Shown: positions 21,344 to 31,857 of the stretch, piece by piece
Layout of the letters: every line of letters begins with the position of its first letter
Position numbering within the stretch: position 1 is the stretch's first letter
NCBI GenBank assembly: GCA_963995525.1
Contig: OZ023206.1
Location: 70,877,295 to 70,941,294, forward strand
DNA: 64,000 bases
Origin: Escarpia spicata
Lineage: Eukaryota > Annelida > Polychaeta > Sabellida > Siboglinidae
Reading direction: 5' to 3'
Program-made: the position numbers and the translations under genes
The notes under the pieces: generated by a model
Database searches by the model: none
The model's input: only the letters and a program-made list of their open reading frames with translations
What the model was told of the DNA's origin: nothing

Positions 21344-22798
21344 GATTAACCCTAAGTCCTTTTCTTTTACAGTAGTACTTAGTACAGAACCTCCCATTGT
21401 ATATTGTACATCTTCGTTCCCATGTACTGTGTGAAGGCATTTACATTTCCCAAAATTGAACAACATTTGCCATTTTTCAGACCATTTTTACAATCTGTCA
21501 AGATTATCTTGTAAATGCTGTCTATCTTCATCATGTTTAATCCTTCTAAACAATTTTGTATCATCCGCAAAATTCAACACTTTGTTTGTTATATCATCAT
21601 GCAAATCGTTGATATATATTATTCTTAATATAGGTCCCAGTACTGATCTCTGTGGTACCCCACTCGAAACTGATTTCCAGTTTGAAGCCTCCCCATCAAC
21701 TACTACCTGTTATCTTCTGTCAATTAGCCATTTTTCTATCCAGTTAATTAAACAATGTCCTATGCCATGGGCCTTTAGCTTATGCAGTAACCTTTGATGT
21801 GGCACTTTGTCAAAAGCTTTCTGAAAATGTAAGTAGATGATGTCTACTGTTGTTCCCTCGTCTACCCACTTAGTGATATCTTCCAAAAAACATAATATAT
21901 ATTTGTTAAGCATGACCTCGGTTTTAGAAACCCATGTTGAAATGTGTTTAACAAGTTATGTTTAACAAGAAAATCCACCATGTGATCTTTAATTAGTCTT
22001 TATAATAATTTGCAAATCACTGACGTTAAACTCACTGGTCTGTAGTTCTCTGACTTGTTTCTGGAACCTTTCTTAAATAACGGTATAATGTTTGCTTCTC
22101 TCCATTATAAAGGAACCACTCCCTCTTCTAATGACAAGTTGAAAACTGTTGCAAGTGGTATGCTAATTTGTTCTACAATTTCCAATAGTAGTTTGGGCGG
22201 AATCACATCCACTCCAGGTGATTCATAGCCCTTATTTTCATTGCTACCATTTCCGGAGTAACAATTAACTGTCCTAAATAGTCTGATTCTGCCCCCTTAA
22301 ACTTAGCCTCTGGTACTGGCAGTGAACTAATATTTTCTCTGAACTAAAATACTAATTCAGGTCTTCTGTCATTAAGAATCCCTCTGATATTATATTTCCA
22401 GCACTATCTTCTAGAGGACCGACCTTATCCTAAACTTTCTGTTTGCTCCAAACATATGCATAAAAACTCTTGCTGTCTTGTTTTATATTACAAGCAAATT
22501 TTTTTTCGTGGCTTCACTTCGAATTTCGAATTTCAGTTGTAGCTTGGTTTAGTGCTTCTTTATAAATATTGTAGTCTTCGTTATTTCCAGCACGTCTATA
22601 TGACTTCCACATCGTTTGTTTGCACTTAATTTTTCCAATGGCTTCTGTCAATAATTATTTCATTCTGGACCGTTTCCCTTATTTTTTAAGGGGACAAATT
22701 TATCGACGATGCAATCTATTTCACTCTTTAAGATATTCCAACATTCTGTTGCTGACTTTTTTCTTCAGTGTATTGTTCCAGTCTATCTTTGCTAAATA
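21344..22798 (-). mobile_element. CR1-like LINE copy 3, heavily decayed
   Basis: Same family as 15,240-19,003. It runs from the ORF2 linker (YLAKIDWN near 22,790) through the reverse transcriptase (KAFDKVPHQRLL near 21,800) to KEKDLGL near 21,350, full of stops and small deletions. Its 3' end is replaced by the LINE at 19,100-21,343 and its 5' end by gypsy DNA at 22,799. It is older than copies 1 and 2. Confidence 0.85.
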
Positions 22799-23345
22799 CC
22801 GGTGAACCCTTCGTCGTAAGGTGCAGAGGCGTAGTCATGGTAACCACTTTGCTCATACTGGGGTCGATGACATCAGGAAAATCCCTCAACAGTCGAGCAT
22901 ATTCGTCGTCATTGAATTCCGCACAGCGATCAGCGGTAGGAGTCACAGAATAGACAGATGAGCACGCCGTTTTCACTGAACGCTCGTCCAAAGTAACACG
23001 ATCGATTAGATATCGTTTGAGCGGGTCTATCAGGAAACGTTTTCCGTCTCCCTTTTGGAAGAAATCCATTCCCAAAATGGGATGGATCACGTCTGCGACA
23101 ATCATGTCATGAGAGCATGTTCGGTCCATAAGTGTGAAGGTAGACTTGCGCCGGTCGAATGTCCGGATGCGTTGCCCGTTCGCAGACGACAGGATATGTT
23201 CAGTGGGTTTGGGATTACATATTTCTTCAGGGGTCGGCGGTAGAACGGAGACCGCTGAACCGCAGTCTATCAAATATCCGGCCGTGAAGAGGAGTCGTTT
23301 CGTTTGTTCTTTATGCGAGCCAGATACGACGCCGATTACTGACCG
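22799..23345 (-). pseudogene. Ty3/gypsy-type pol fragment: aspartic protease and start of RT region
   Basis: On the minus strand, GYLIDCGSAVSVLPP is the retropepsin active-site segment, and PILGMDFF is the second conserved protease motif. The active-site triad reads Asp-Cys-Gly where Asp-Thr/Ser-Gly is expected. The fragment ends inside the linker before the reverse transcriptase (HLTTKGSPV), where it meets decayed LINE DNA at about 22,798. No LTR is present. The style of motifs is like the Mag branch of Ty3/gypsy; this is from family memory. Confidence 0.8.
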
Positions 23346-23853
23346 CCCCTTTCGTTTCCCGCCTCAGTATGTCGAGCCTTTGTAAGGTTCGCACGGTATC
23401 GCAGGTAGGGTGGCCCAGTGCAGCATCGAGACTCGGCGCCGAATTTCCCGTGGTACCAACAAACTTGTCCTTTCTTCGGATTTTTGTCTGAACCGCCTTT
23501 TCCTGTATGTCTTTTCACAATGGCGTTGACGGCCGCAAGATCTCCCGCGTGGACTGCAGATGCTAGCTCGGTAGGAACTTCTGTGACGGTGGCTATCGTC
23601 GTGGGGGGTAGCATGACATACAGCGAGTCGGCCTTTTGCAGAAGCTCTTCCATAGAGAGCTGCGGTGTGGGAAGCTCAAGACTCATAAGCAGCGATGCCG
23701 GCAGCCGATGGAGAAGAGCCCAGCGTTCTACATCTTCTCGGTCCCAACTACCGTCGACTTGACAGAATCGAGCCATCCACTGAGATGGTTTTTCGTCTGC
23801 TGCGGTACCTCCCATGGTCATTGCTCGCGTCAGTCTCTTGTGTACGGTTTCTA
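23336..23853 (-). pseudogene. Ty3/gypsy-type gag fragment
   Basis: Encodes a capsid-like stretch (WDREDVERWALLHRLP, LSMEELLQKADSLY) and a C-terminal segment CWYHGKFGAESRCC, typical of the C-YH-KFG end of Mag-like gag. The stop is at 23,336-23,338. The protease frame overlaps it in another phase, as expected for frameshift-linked gag and pol. The 5' end is cut near 23,853, where L2-like LINE DNA begins. Higher GC than its surroundings marks it as foreign to them. Confidence 0.75.
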
Positions 23854-24005
23854 CAGATTTGCATTAGTACCTCATCTTGCGAGGTCTGAATGGTATGTTT
23901 ATGTGTTCTTTTGACTGGGAAATCTTTCTTGGATCAAAAGGTATCTCATTACTGCAGTTTCACGTTTGAGATTTTTCACAGAGTTTTTCAAAGTGGTTCT
24001 TAAAC
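23854..24005 (-). mobile_element. L2-like LINE fragment B
   Basis: About 150 bp matching 13,735-13,880 of fragment A (same ATCAAAAGGTATCTCA stretch). It encodes the start of the reverse transcriptase on the minus strand. It is truncated by gypsy DNA on one side and by the RTE on the other. Confidence 0.8.
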
Positions 24006-24013
24006 TTCTTCTT

Positions 24014-24301
24014 CTATGTGCTATGTCTGTCACAAGCGTTGGCGATCATGGCCCTCCAAACCGCACGGTCGCGTGTAGTTTGTAGCAGTTCTGTTGTGCT
24101 CCTTCCACACCATGTTGAGAGACTATCTATTATTTTTATTCGCTGGCGTCCTCTGGATCTTTTTCCTTCTATCTTTCCTGTTGTTGCTATTTGTTCTAAC
24201 TTTTTCTTTCTCATGACATGGCCTATAAATCGTGCTTGTTGTGTTCTAACTTTGTTGATGATCTTTCTTTTTTTATTTGGCTGTCCTAAGGATGACTTCA
24301 T
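24014..24301 (-). pseudogene. RTE C-terminal domain
   Basis: RFIGHVMRKKKLEQIATTGK, GKRSRGRQR and a terminal TTELLQTTRDRAVWRAMIAN. This is the conserved basic C-terminus of RTE polymerases. It is open for 95 codons and ends in a natural stop at 24,014. Confidence 0.88.
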
Positions 24302-24732
24302 TGCTCTGCTTTGCAGTCCATGGCATTCGCAGCATTCTTTTTAGAACCACATTTCCGTGGCTTCTATGTTTTTTTGTGAACTTTTGGTTATTGTCCAGGA
24401 TTCACATCCATATAGCAATATGGGCTCTATGTAGCATTGCAGTACACGTTTCTAACTTCATTAGATATATTTGTATTTGTTAAAATGTTTTTTATCTTGT
24501 GAAAAGCTGTTTTGGCTTGAGCAATTCGTCTCTTGATCTCATCGTTGCATCGACCGTCTGATGTTATTAGTGATCACAGATAATTAAACGTTCGGACTTC
24601 AAAAACTTCAAAACAGTGCCATATGCTACCATGTTGCATGTTGGAGTGTAATGTTTCTTTGAGATGACCATGATTTATGTTTTCGTTTTGTTCAGGGACA
24701 GACTTTTTTCTCACTTTCCCTTATTACTGTAC

Positions 24733-25514
24733 CTAGCATCTGTTTTGTAGATCTATTTCGTTCTTAGCAATCAGTACCGTGTCGTCTGCATATTGTAAAT
24801 GATTCATGTTGTATCCCCCTACTTGAATGCCTGGCATATCATATAATGTGCGTAAGATGATCTCACTGTATAGCGAAAAGAGATCGGATGATAGGACACA
24901 CCCTTGTCTTACACCACGTTTTATTTCTTGAAATTTATTGATGTCATTTTCTATTCGTATTGCTGCTGTTTGTTCCCAGTACGGATTTCTCACAACTCTC
25001 AGATCTTTCCATTAATGTTCAAACTCTCCAGCATTGATATTATTTCTTCATGACGAACTCTGTCAAATGCCTTTGTGTAATCAATAAAACATACATACAG
25101 ATCTTTCTGCACTTCCAATGCTCTCTCAATCAGTGATCGTAGGATGTATATTGCATTACTTGTACCTTTATCTTCTACAAATCCACATTGTTCTTCAGCA
25201 ATTTCCGGCTTTATTTTGTTTCTCATTCTGGTCATAATAATTTTAAGCAACATCTTGGTGAAGTGACTCATGAGACTAATTGTACGGTGTAGTTCACATT
25301 CAATCGCACCTGGTTTCTTTGGTATTGCTACAAAAATGGATCTGGATAAATCAGTTGGGATTCGTCCGCTGTCATATATTTTGTTCAAGAAGTCTGTTAC
25401 TATATCAATACCAAATTCCTCTAAACACTCAATCATTTCAATGGTAGTATTATCTGGTCCAGCAGCTTTTCCCTTTTTCATTGATCTGGTGGCTTTTCGA
25501 ACCTCGTCCTTCAA
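24733..25514 (-). pseudogene. RTE reverse transcriptase domain
   Basis: MKKGKAAGPDNTTIEMIECL opens the domain. VAIPKKPGAIECELHRTISL, FIDYTKAFDRVRHEE, KRGVRQGCVLS and the catalytic LQYADDTVLI follow. A frame break near 24,996 divides it after NINGKI. The catalytic aspartates are intact. The remaining thumb region before 24,301 is frame-scrambled. Confidence 0.9.
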
Positions 25515-25851
25515 TATAGGAGGACCATCAAAGTTCTTCTTAATTGATGGTCTTTCACCCCTTTCATCATCGTACAGTTCACCAGTATATTCTGACCATC
25601 TCTCGAGTATTTGGTCTTTGTCCGTTATTATGTTTCCTTCTTTAGAATTCAGGCAACCTGTAGCTGAGCATGTTCTTTTCCCCGTGATTTATGTTATTCT
25701 AGCATGCTTGGATTTTGTGTCGTACTTATTCTTCTGTTCAATTTCTTTGCATTGTTCATTAAGCCATTCCTCTTTCGCTAGATTACATTTCGCCGTTATA
25801 TCCTTGTTCATTGCTACATATGCATCATGATTTTGCTTAATTTTCCTCCTT

Positions 25852-26868
25852 TCATCCATCAACTTTAGAATATCGTCGGTCATCGTCAGTATTTTTTCTT
25901 TGCTTTCTGCATTGCCTAGGAATAGTTTCTTCTGCAGCCTGTGTGATTGATTCCTTTTTTTGTTCCCATTGGTTGTCTACATCTTGAATGTCATTCAGAA
26001 CATTGAAACTGTTTTGTACTGCTACACTGAATTTCTCTTTGATCGCTGAATCTGATTTTAGTATATTCATGTCTAGTTTCATGTTCCTTGTTGCTCTTTT
26101 CCTTTTCTTCAGTTTCAGTCGGAACGTGGCTCGCACTGGCACATGGTCGGAATCGCAGTCTGCCCCGGGAAAGGTCTTTGCCACCAGTAGGGCATTTCTA
26201 AATCTTTTACTGACCAGGATATAATCAATTTGGTTCCGTGTACGGTCTCCTGGACTTTTCCAAGTCCAAAGTCTTCTTGGGTTTTGTTGGAACCAGGTGT
26301 TTCCTACAATCATGTCATAAGATTTTTCCCACTCTATTAGTTTATCTCCTCTCTCAGTTCTGCTCCCCAGGCCATATAGTCTAACTATGTCTTCGCATCT
26401 TCCCCTACCAACTTTAGCATTACAGTCTCCCATAACTATTACAATCTCCTGTGATTTGCAATGTGATTTTGCCAATTCAAGATCATTATAAAATGTATCG
26501 TGCTTTTCATCAGATTTGTCTGCTGTTGGTGCATACGCTTGTATGATGTTAATGTTAAATGGTTTGCCACTGATTTTCACCAAGAGGATGCGATCCGATA
26601 CGGTCCAGCATCCTTGTAAGCATTTTGCTCTTTCTTCATCCAACAGAATTCCAACTCCTCTTTCATGTTTATCGCCTCCTGTGTAAATTATTATGTACTT
26701 ATCTGATGTCATCAATCCTGTCCCTGTCCATCTAACTTCACACATTCCCATTATATTTATCCTCAGTCTTGTTGTTTCTTGTTTGATGTTTTCTAGTTTT
26801 CCTTTCTGATATAGAGTTCTTACATTCCATGTAGCAATATTCAACATCTTTCTGTTCTGTTTCTGCAC
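25852..26868 (-). pseudogene. RTE endonuclease domain
   Basis: 338-residue open stretch with the full set of AP-endonuclease-like motifs: IATWNVRTL, CEVRWTG, GVGILL, IQAYAPT, VMGDCNAKVG (Phe of the usual GDFN replaced by Cys), NQIDYIL and DSDHVPV. In the family it nicks target DNA to prime reverse transcription. The reading is cut at KVDG and continues in another frame (MTDDILKLMDERRK), so the polyprotein is broken. Similar sequences in databases are often mislabelled as craniofacial development protein 2. Confidence 0.9.
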
Positions 26869-27060
26869 ACAATAGCTGGAAGACGATCTGGTGTCACCTG
26901 TCGCACATGACTATCCCTACCGAACGAGGTGGTCCTGTCAAAACTGTCAGAACAACCGTTCACGCTGTTAACGTTATTTTCTGTGGTTTTGTGGGTCATG
27001 ATTGTCTTGGGAAAGATACAGCAGTGGTTTCCCATTGCCTTCTGCCGGTTTTTGATTTGG

Positions 27061-27480
27061 TTTACTCCAAAGAACAGTAGCTCGTACTGAGCTGTGCTTG
27101 CCGCCGTTGTCCATACAACTGGATCTTCCGCCGCCGGAAATGAGGGGACATGCTGTCCATCACATCCTCTGCTTTGCTATTTGCCCCATAGCTGGAACAT
27201 GGTTTGTGAGGGTCGGGACGTGTCCACACACTGGTGGGCCCTGCACCCTGCACATATCGGGCTCATGCTGCTCCGCCAGGGTTTTTCGTGGCTGGACCAC
27301 TAGATCACATGCAGATTTGGCCTGGAGGCGCAAGGTGTCCAGTTACCATATGGTGTCGCAAGGAGGCACTGCATGAGTCTTGATTGAGGAGAGGCTATAT
27401 ACCAGAAGGAAAGACTTACGCACTCGGCTTTCTATTCACCTCGGATAAGACTATCTGGCGGCTGAAGCTGGAAGCGGGAG
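27061..27480 (-). other. RTE 5' untranslated/promoter region
   Basis: GC-richer than its surroundings and placed just 5' of the RTE coding region on the minus strand. It contains repeated CCGCC/GGCGG-like tracts. The second RTE has a GC-rich 5' region in the same position (34,650-35,040), not clearly alignable by eye. No credible protein is encoded; the short frames through it are by-products of base composition. Confidence 0.55.
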
Positions 27481-27540
27481 GTCATAAGCAAGGTACTAAT
27501 CACTACACAACGCTACAGCACTAGGCGCATCACTCAACCC

Positions 27541-28205
27541 TTGTGACAGAGTCACACACTATACTTATCATTAACTTATCCAGTGAAATATTTCCACATT
27601 TTTCACTGATGTTACTTGCTTTATTAAGTATATCCCAGTATTCTGCAGGCTTGCTATGTTTTAGGTTGCGCAAGTTTTCATGTAACTGTTTATTGTAACA
27701 TTTTAATATTTGTTTTATAAAGCATTTATACCCACTACCCAATTCTATCAACTCTGCATTAGCTTCGTAATTTTTAATTTTCTTTACTCTACCTTTTTCT
27801 CTCAAATAATATGTCGTCTTAGTTTTACATAAAGACAAAATCTGGTATAACTTGATAAGTTTTTGTAGCGGCACATGTGTACTTCCAGTGTATCGTTGCA
27901 ACATAACATACATACTGTGTGCTACATTTGAATCACATGCATGTAATATATCCATGCAATCCATTTGCATATATAATGTAAAACTTCAACTGCCGTTTTC
28001 TTCATTTTCACTTTTTGACCCCTACCATGTTCAATGCTCCATAACTTCGCCAATTGTTGTACCAGTCATAATTTTTCACACGGTGTAAAGCACCCTACCC
28101 AATCTTTTCAAGAATGTAAGAAAACAATGTTACAATTTTTCCGACTTATCACTCATTTTGTCAGCCGTCACGTATAGACGTATTAGTCCAAATGACTACA
28201 GGGCC
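27541..28205 (-). mobile_element. L2-like LINE fragment C
   Basis: Minus-strand linker relics read LREKGRVKKIKNYEANAEL and LKCYNKQLHENLRNLKHSK, then AEYWDILNKASN, open over 146 codons in 27,530-27,970. 27,960-28,205 is a non-coding part shared with 14,165-14,420 and 42,955-43,180. The same family as fragment A, and a little less decayed. Confidence 0.82.
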
Positions 28206-28459
28206 TCTTGGCCCATTTGTTTAATATGGGGATATTATTTTATACTTTCATGCTGGAAGGAAAAATTCAACTTTCAAAAGACATGTTAAATATTGCTGTT
28301 AGTGGTTCAGTAATAGTTTGTATTGTTTTCTCAACAATATTCATGCTTATGCCAATATTTCCGAAGAAGATAATGAACGCATTTGCTACGTCGTTCTTAT
28401 TAGTATTTTTTGTACAATCCGTTTCAAAACAATCAGGTTAAGAAGATTCACTACGTTGT

Positions 28460-29500
28460 TTATTTATTATTGTGTTCAATCTAATCCATATTTCTTTACT
28501 ACTTTGTTTTTCTACATTTTTTAGAATTGTGGTTAACTTATTTATATATTTTTTGTAACAGTGTTCCGCATCATTTGATCTATTTTTTCAGAAATCTTCT
28601 ATTCAATTCGTTTTTCTTGTGACAAGCATTGTCCAAGCCTGTTGTGAACCAAGGTTTTTCAGAATTTACATGTTTTATGTTTATATTTGACCGGGCAGTG
28701 CTTGTCAATTTTTTTTATAAATGCACTGAGAAATGTATCATAAGCCATATTAACATTGGTTGTGCTAGTAATATTCTCCCACTTTTCACAACTTAAATCT
28801 TCTATAAAAGCATTCATGTTATCAGTTGTATGACTTCTGATATATTTGTGTGTTTCTTGATTCCTCTTAATCACTCCAAATTCGCATAATGTAAATACTG
28901 GAAAATGGTCAGTTATGTCACTTATCAGAATACCATGCGGTTCGCTTATTTATGGCATTTGTAATGTTGTCACTAAGAGTTGCTGTGTCTCTAGTTATCC
29001 TCGTTGGTTTATCGATAAGAGGGTACAGGCCTAGACTGTACATAGTATCAATAAAGTGTGTTGTGCCTAAGTGGCTATCTTGTTTTAGAATGTCAACATT
29101 GAAGTCCCCACATAAAAACAATGTCTAGTTAGTTAGATTATTTCCAAAGATATATTCAATATTTTCATAAAAGGTATCAATGTTAGATCCTGGTTTATGA
29201 TATATGCAACTCACTGTTAGATTCTTTTTGTGTTTTCTATTATTAATTCTACCGTTACGCGTTCAAGGACATCATTTATTGATAAGGATTTACTTAAGAC
29301 TTTAATACAGTTAATGTCTTTACGGACACACATGGCCACTCCACCTCCTCTTGCATGTTTTCTACATATCTGGAAGGAATTGTACCTAGGTAGATTAGAA
29401 TGTGTTGCACTGTTGTTGTTGTTGTCAATTGTTGTTGTTGTTGTCAATCCAAGTTTCCGAGATAACAATTACACCAAACACTATATCAAGAGTGTGAATA
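28460..29500 (-). pseudogene. Endonuclease region of another L2/Jockey-like LINE
   Basis: Relics on the minus strand in order: RKHARGGGVAMCVRKDINC (29,300-29,400), FLCGDFNVDILKQDS (29,090), LYPLIDKPTRITRDTATL (29,000), ITDHFPVF (28,900) and FIKKIDKHCPVKYK (28,700). These are the phosphodiester-nicking domain of a LINE, broken by at least four stops or frameshifts. An AAC/ACA-rich run (TTTTTIDNNNN) near 29,420 is a microsatellite expansion inside the coding region. Confidence 0.82.
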
Positions 29501-29756
29501 TAACTTTCAAATTACTTATTAAAGTTTGCAATTAAGTGTATTATATTAAGACAGTCATTAGCATTGACATAAGTACTTATAAGTGAATAATATTTATAGG
29601 AGGATGAATCATTATTAACAAAATGTTATCAGGATCAATTTCTGTACCAAGCTCATGTGTGTTTCTATCGTGATATTGAAAGTGGTTTTCATTGAGGTTA
29701 AAGTCATTTTTTATCATATCAATATTAGTGATAAAACTGTCGTTGTGTTGTGAACA
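29501..29756. other. No gene; probable LINE remnant
   Basis: AT-rich, without a frame. It may be the N-terminal end of the endonuclease relic on the minus strand; nothing more can be supported. Confidence 0.3.
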
Positions 29757-30085
29757 TGACCAGAATTTAAACCCTCATCACCGTTCGAATTACCCAGTTT
29801 TAATTGTTTGACATATTCAATAATATAATATACCGTATATATAAATCTTCATATATATATATATATACAGACACACATATATATGTGTGTATATATATAT
29901 ATATATATACATGCATATGTATTATATATATATGCATATATGTATATATACATTTATATATATGATGTTGTCGAATATATATGTATATATAAATATATAT
30001 ATACAGATATATATATATATTGTTATAACCAAATACTCTTCTTGTTGTCACGTCGGCCGTCTTATCCCACCCTCCGCTACGCTTG
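29757..30085. mobile_element. AT-rich foldback element, second copy
   Basis: Begins with the CAGAATTTAAACCCTCATCACC segment, passes through long (TA)n tracts (29,840-30,020), and ends in TTGTTGTCACGTCGGCCGTC followed by TTATCCCACC. It matches 14,806-15,200 at both ends. It shares the GGGATAAGACGGCCGAC tip (minus strand) with that copy. Confidence 0.7.
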
Positions 30086-30190
30086 CTAGTCTAGCTTAAC
30101 CGACTTTCGCCTGGCTGCATGACTTCCCCAGGAAGTTGGTCTGGCTCAGAATCGCCTTTTGAATGCCGACTTGTTCACAGCCATGTGAAC

Positions 30191-30253
30191 TGCCACCTAG
30201 TGAATATGCATGTGATTGAAACTTTTAATCATATGCATATTCATTAGGTGGCA
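30191..30253. repeat. Hairpin 1: 27-bp arms
   Basis: TGCCACCTAGTGAATATGCA... pairs with the reverse complement ending ...GGTGGCA at 30,253 across a ~9-base loop, nearly without mismatch. It contains ATGCATAT-type octamer-like sites on both arms. Function unknown. Confidence 0.85.
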
Positions 30254-30261
30254 GATCTCCG

Positions 30262-30334
30262 ACATTAAACTTGTTGTCGAAGTTTAGTGCCTTTTAATTT
30301 AAAAGGCACTAAACTACGAAAACAAGTTTAATGT
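30262..30334. repeat. Hairpin 2: 36-bp arms, essentially no loop
   Basis: ACATTAAACTTGTT...TTTTAA folds back on TTTAAAAGG...AAGTTTAATGT with only two mismatches in 36 bases. It starts 9 bases after hairpin 1 ends. Either a recent palindromic insertion or a miRNA-precursor-like transcript. Confidence 0.85.
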
Positions 30335-30465
30335 TGGTTTATTTTGTGTGTCACATGTTTCAATATATGTTTAGTGTTGCATAGTTGTTATAGTATAGTA
30401 TTATCTAGTAAAAGTGTATCCTTGTTTAATTTGTTATTTCATAGTTGGCCTGAGAGCCAATCATT

Positions 30466-30898
30466 GGGGTAAGACCACATTAAAATTTTACATAGGCGGC
30501 CATTATAACGTTTCCTTAATTTCCTGCAAAATTTCACAGCATATTTAACCTCCATTGACACAAGTGCTATGGAAAACTCGTGAAATCCTCATACGTCATT
30601 TTTCAGAAAAAAAAACACCCAAACCTGACACCCCTCAATTTCGCCCCAATCTGGTGAAGCATTTTGAAATATTGGTGCGTGCTGCAAAATAGCCACTGTG
30701 CGAATACGCGAGCGACTAGCGTATATTTATTGCTACCTCGTGAAAGATCTGATGGAGTAGTACATTCAGTATTCACTGGACTAACATGTTCCATGTCAAA
30801 GTGCTCGAAAAAATATCACACATCACACCAAAACGGTATTGTCAAGAGCACTCTTTCGGTCGGTAATTGCGGTCGAATTCTTAATGTGGTCTTATCCT
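30466..30898. mobile_element. Non-autonomous TIR element, 433 bp, with 4-bp direct flanks
   Basis: Left end GGGGTAAGACCACATTAA; right end, as reverse complement, AGGATAAGACCACATTAA. CATT flanks both ends (30,462-30,465 and 30,899-30,902), a possible 4-bp target duplication. There is no transposase. The GGGGTAAGAC tip is shared with the foldback element near 15,004. Confidence 0.75.
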
Positions 30899-31511
30899 CA
30901 TTGTCTCTACCCGAATCTGGGGTAAAGCCCCATACCGGTAACATTGGCAGGTCTAATATTCTAGGCCATAGTGAGGGGCCTGTGCTGCCACCTGACGGCG
31001 CTTGACTATACACTTGCACGATCATAGATGACATGCATCTTTGAAAGATGGCGATACTGGTTGTTGATGACCAATATTATTGCTGTACGAAGTTCTTTCT
31101 GGCCTATTTGTGGTTGTTCTACTGCAAATTCCTCACAATCTTGGTACACCTGAAAGCTTTATTACTTACATATAGCAAACGTATTTACATTTGTTAAGTT
31201 AAATGGGTCAGTTCTACTTTTTGTTTTGTCGAAAGCACTGTTATATCGCCCATTTTAACTTTTAACAAACGAATGCTGATTGATCTAAGCCTAAGGAGAC
31301 CTGTACTAAGACCTAAGAGATCTCTGACGTTCAGATCATCATAACAAATTATGTAAAGATATTTTTTAACTAATACTGGTGTAAGCAATAGTAAATCAAC
31401 ATTAAAATTGAATTGGTTAATTTTATCAAATACAATTGTGGGTAAATAGTTCTCTATAAATATTTTGGGAATTTTGTGTCTACTACAAAAGCGGCATTGC
31501 TTGCAATTAGT
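30899..31511. other. Locus DNA, no gene
   Basis: 31,014-31,050 resembles 15,209-15,237, and 31,160-31,265 resembles 19,004-19,090. Together with 29,757-30,085 they show that 14,806-19,090 and 29,757-31,265 descend from one ancestral stretch in which the CR1 copy is absent here. No coding region was seen. Confidence 0.55.
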
Positions 31512-31622
31512 AAGTCATTCACACAGTTGAATACCCCTGAAAACTATCACAGGACTCACAAAGGTGACAAACCATACAGTTGTGATATATCTGGAAAGTC
31601 ATTTACACGATCATTTACTTGA
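31512..31622 (+). pseudogene. Zinc-finger gene relic
   Basis: 36 codons read KSFTQLNTPENYHRTHKGDK then PYSCDISGKSFTRSFT and a stop. This is one and a half C2H2 fingers with the second Cys changed to Ser. It is closest to the C-terminal fingers of ZNF2 (KSFTQLNTLKNHHRIHKGDK). It shows that a further zinc-finger gene once lay upstream of the ZNF2 block. Confidence 0.85.
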
Positions 31623-31857
31623 ATGTCATAAGTATTGTTAATTGGGAGGTTATTTTCCATGTCATTGAAACATTGAGGAGCCACTCTGGTCCTTCTGGAT
31701 CTCGTTATTGCATTTTCCTGCTTTAGAAACATGGTTCTTGAAATAATCGTTAGAAATTTTTTTTTAAGAATCAATCTCTCCCCCCATCTCTCTTTCTCCC
31801 AGGCATATTGGGCTTGCACAGGTCCAATTTCTAACAACATACAGTCACGTACTGGCC

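Larger units (their letters stand above)
24010..27060 (-). mobile_element. RTE-like LINE copy 1, nearly full length
   Basis: On the minus strand it reads 5' region, endonuclease (25,852-26,868), linker (25,689-25,883), reverse transcriptase (24,733-25,514) and a conserved C-terminal domain (24,014-24,301). Breaks occur at about 25,860, 25,520-25,690, 24,995 and between 24,730 and 24,300. It is the RTE family seen again in diverged form at 32,441-35,045. Confidence 0.9.
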
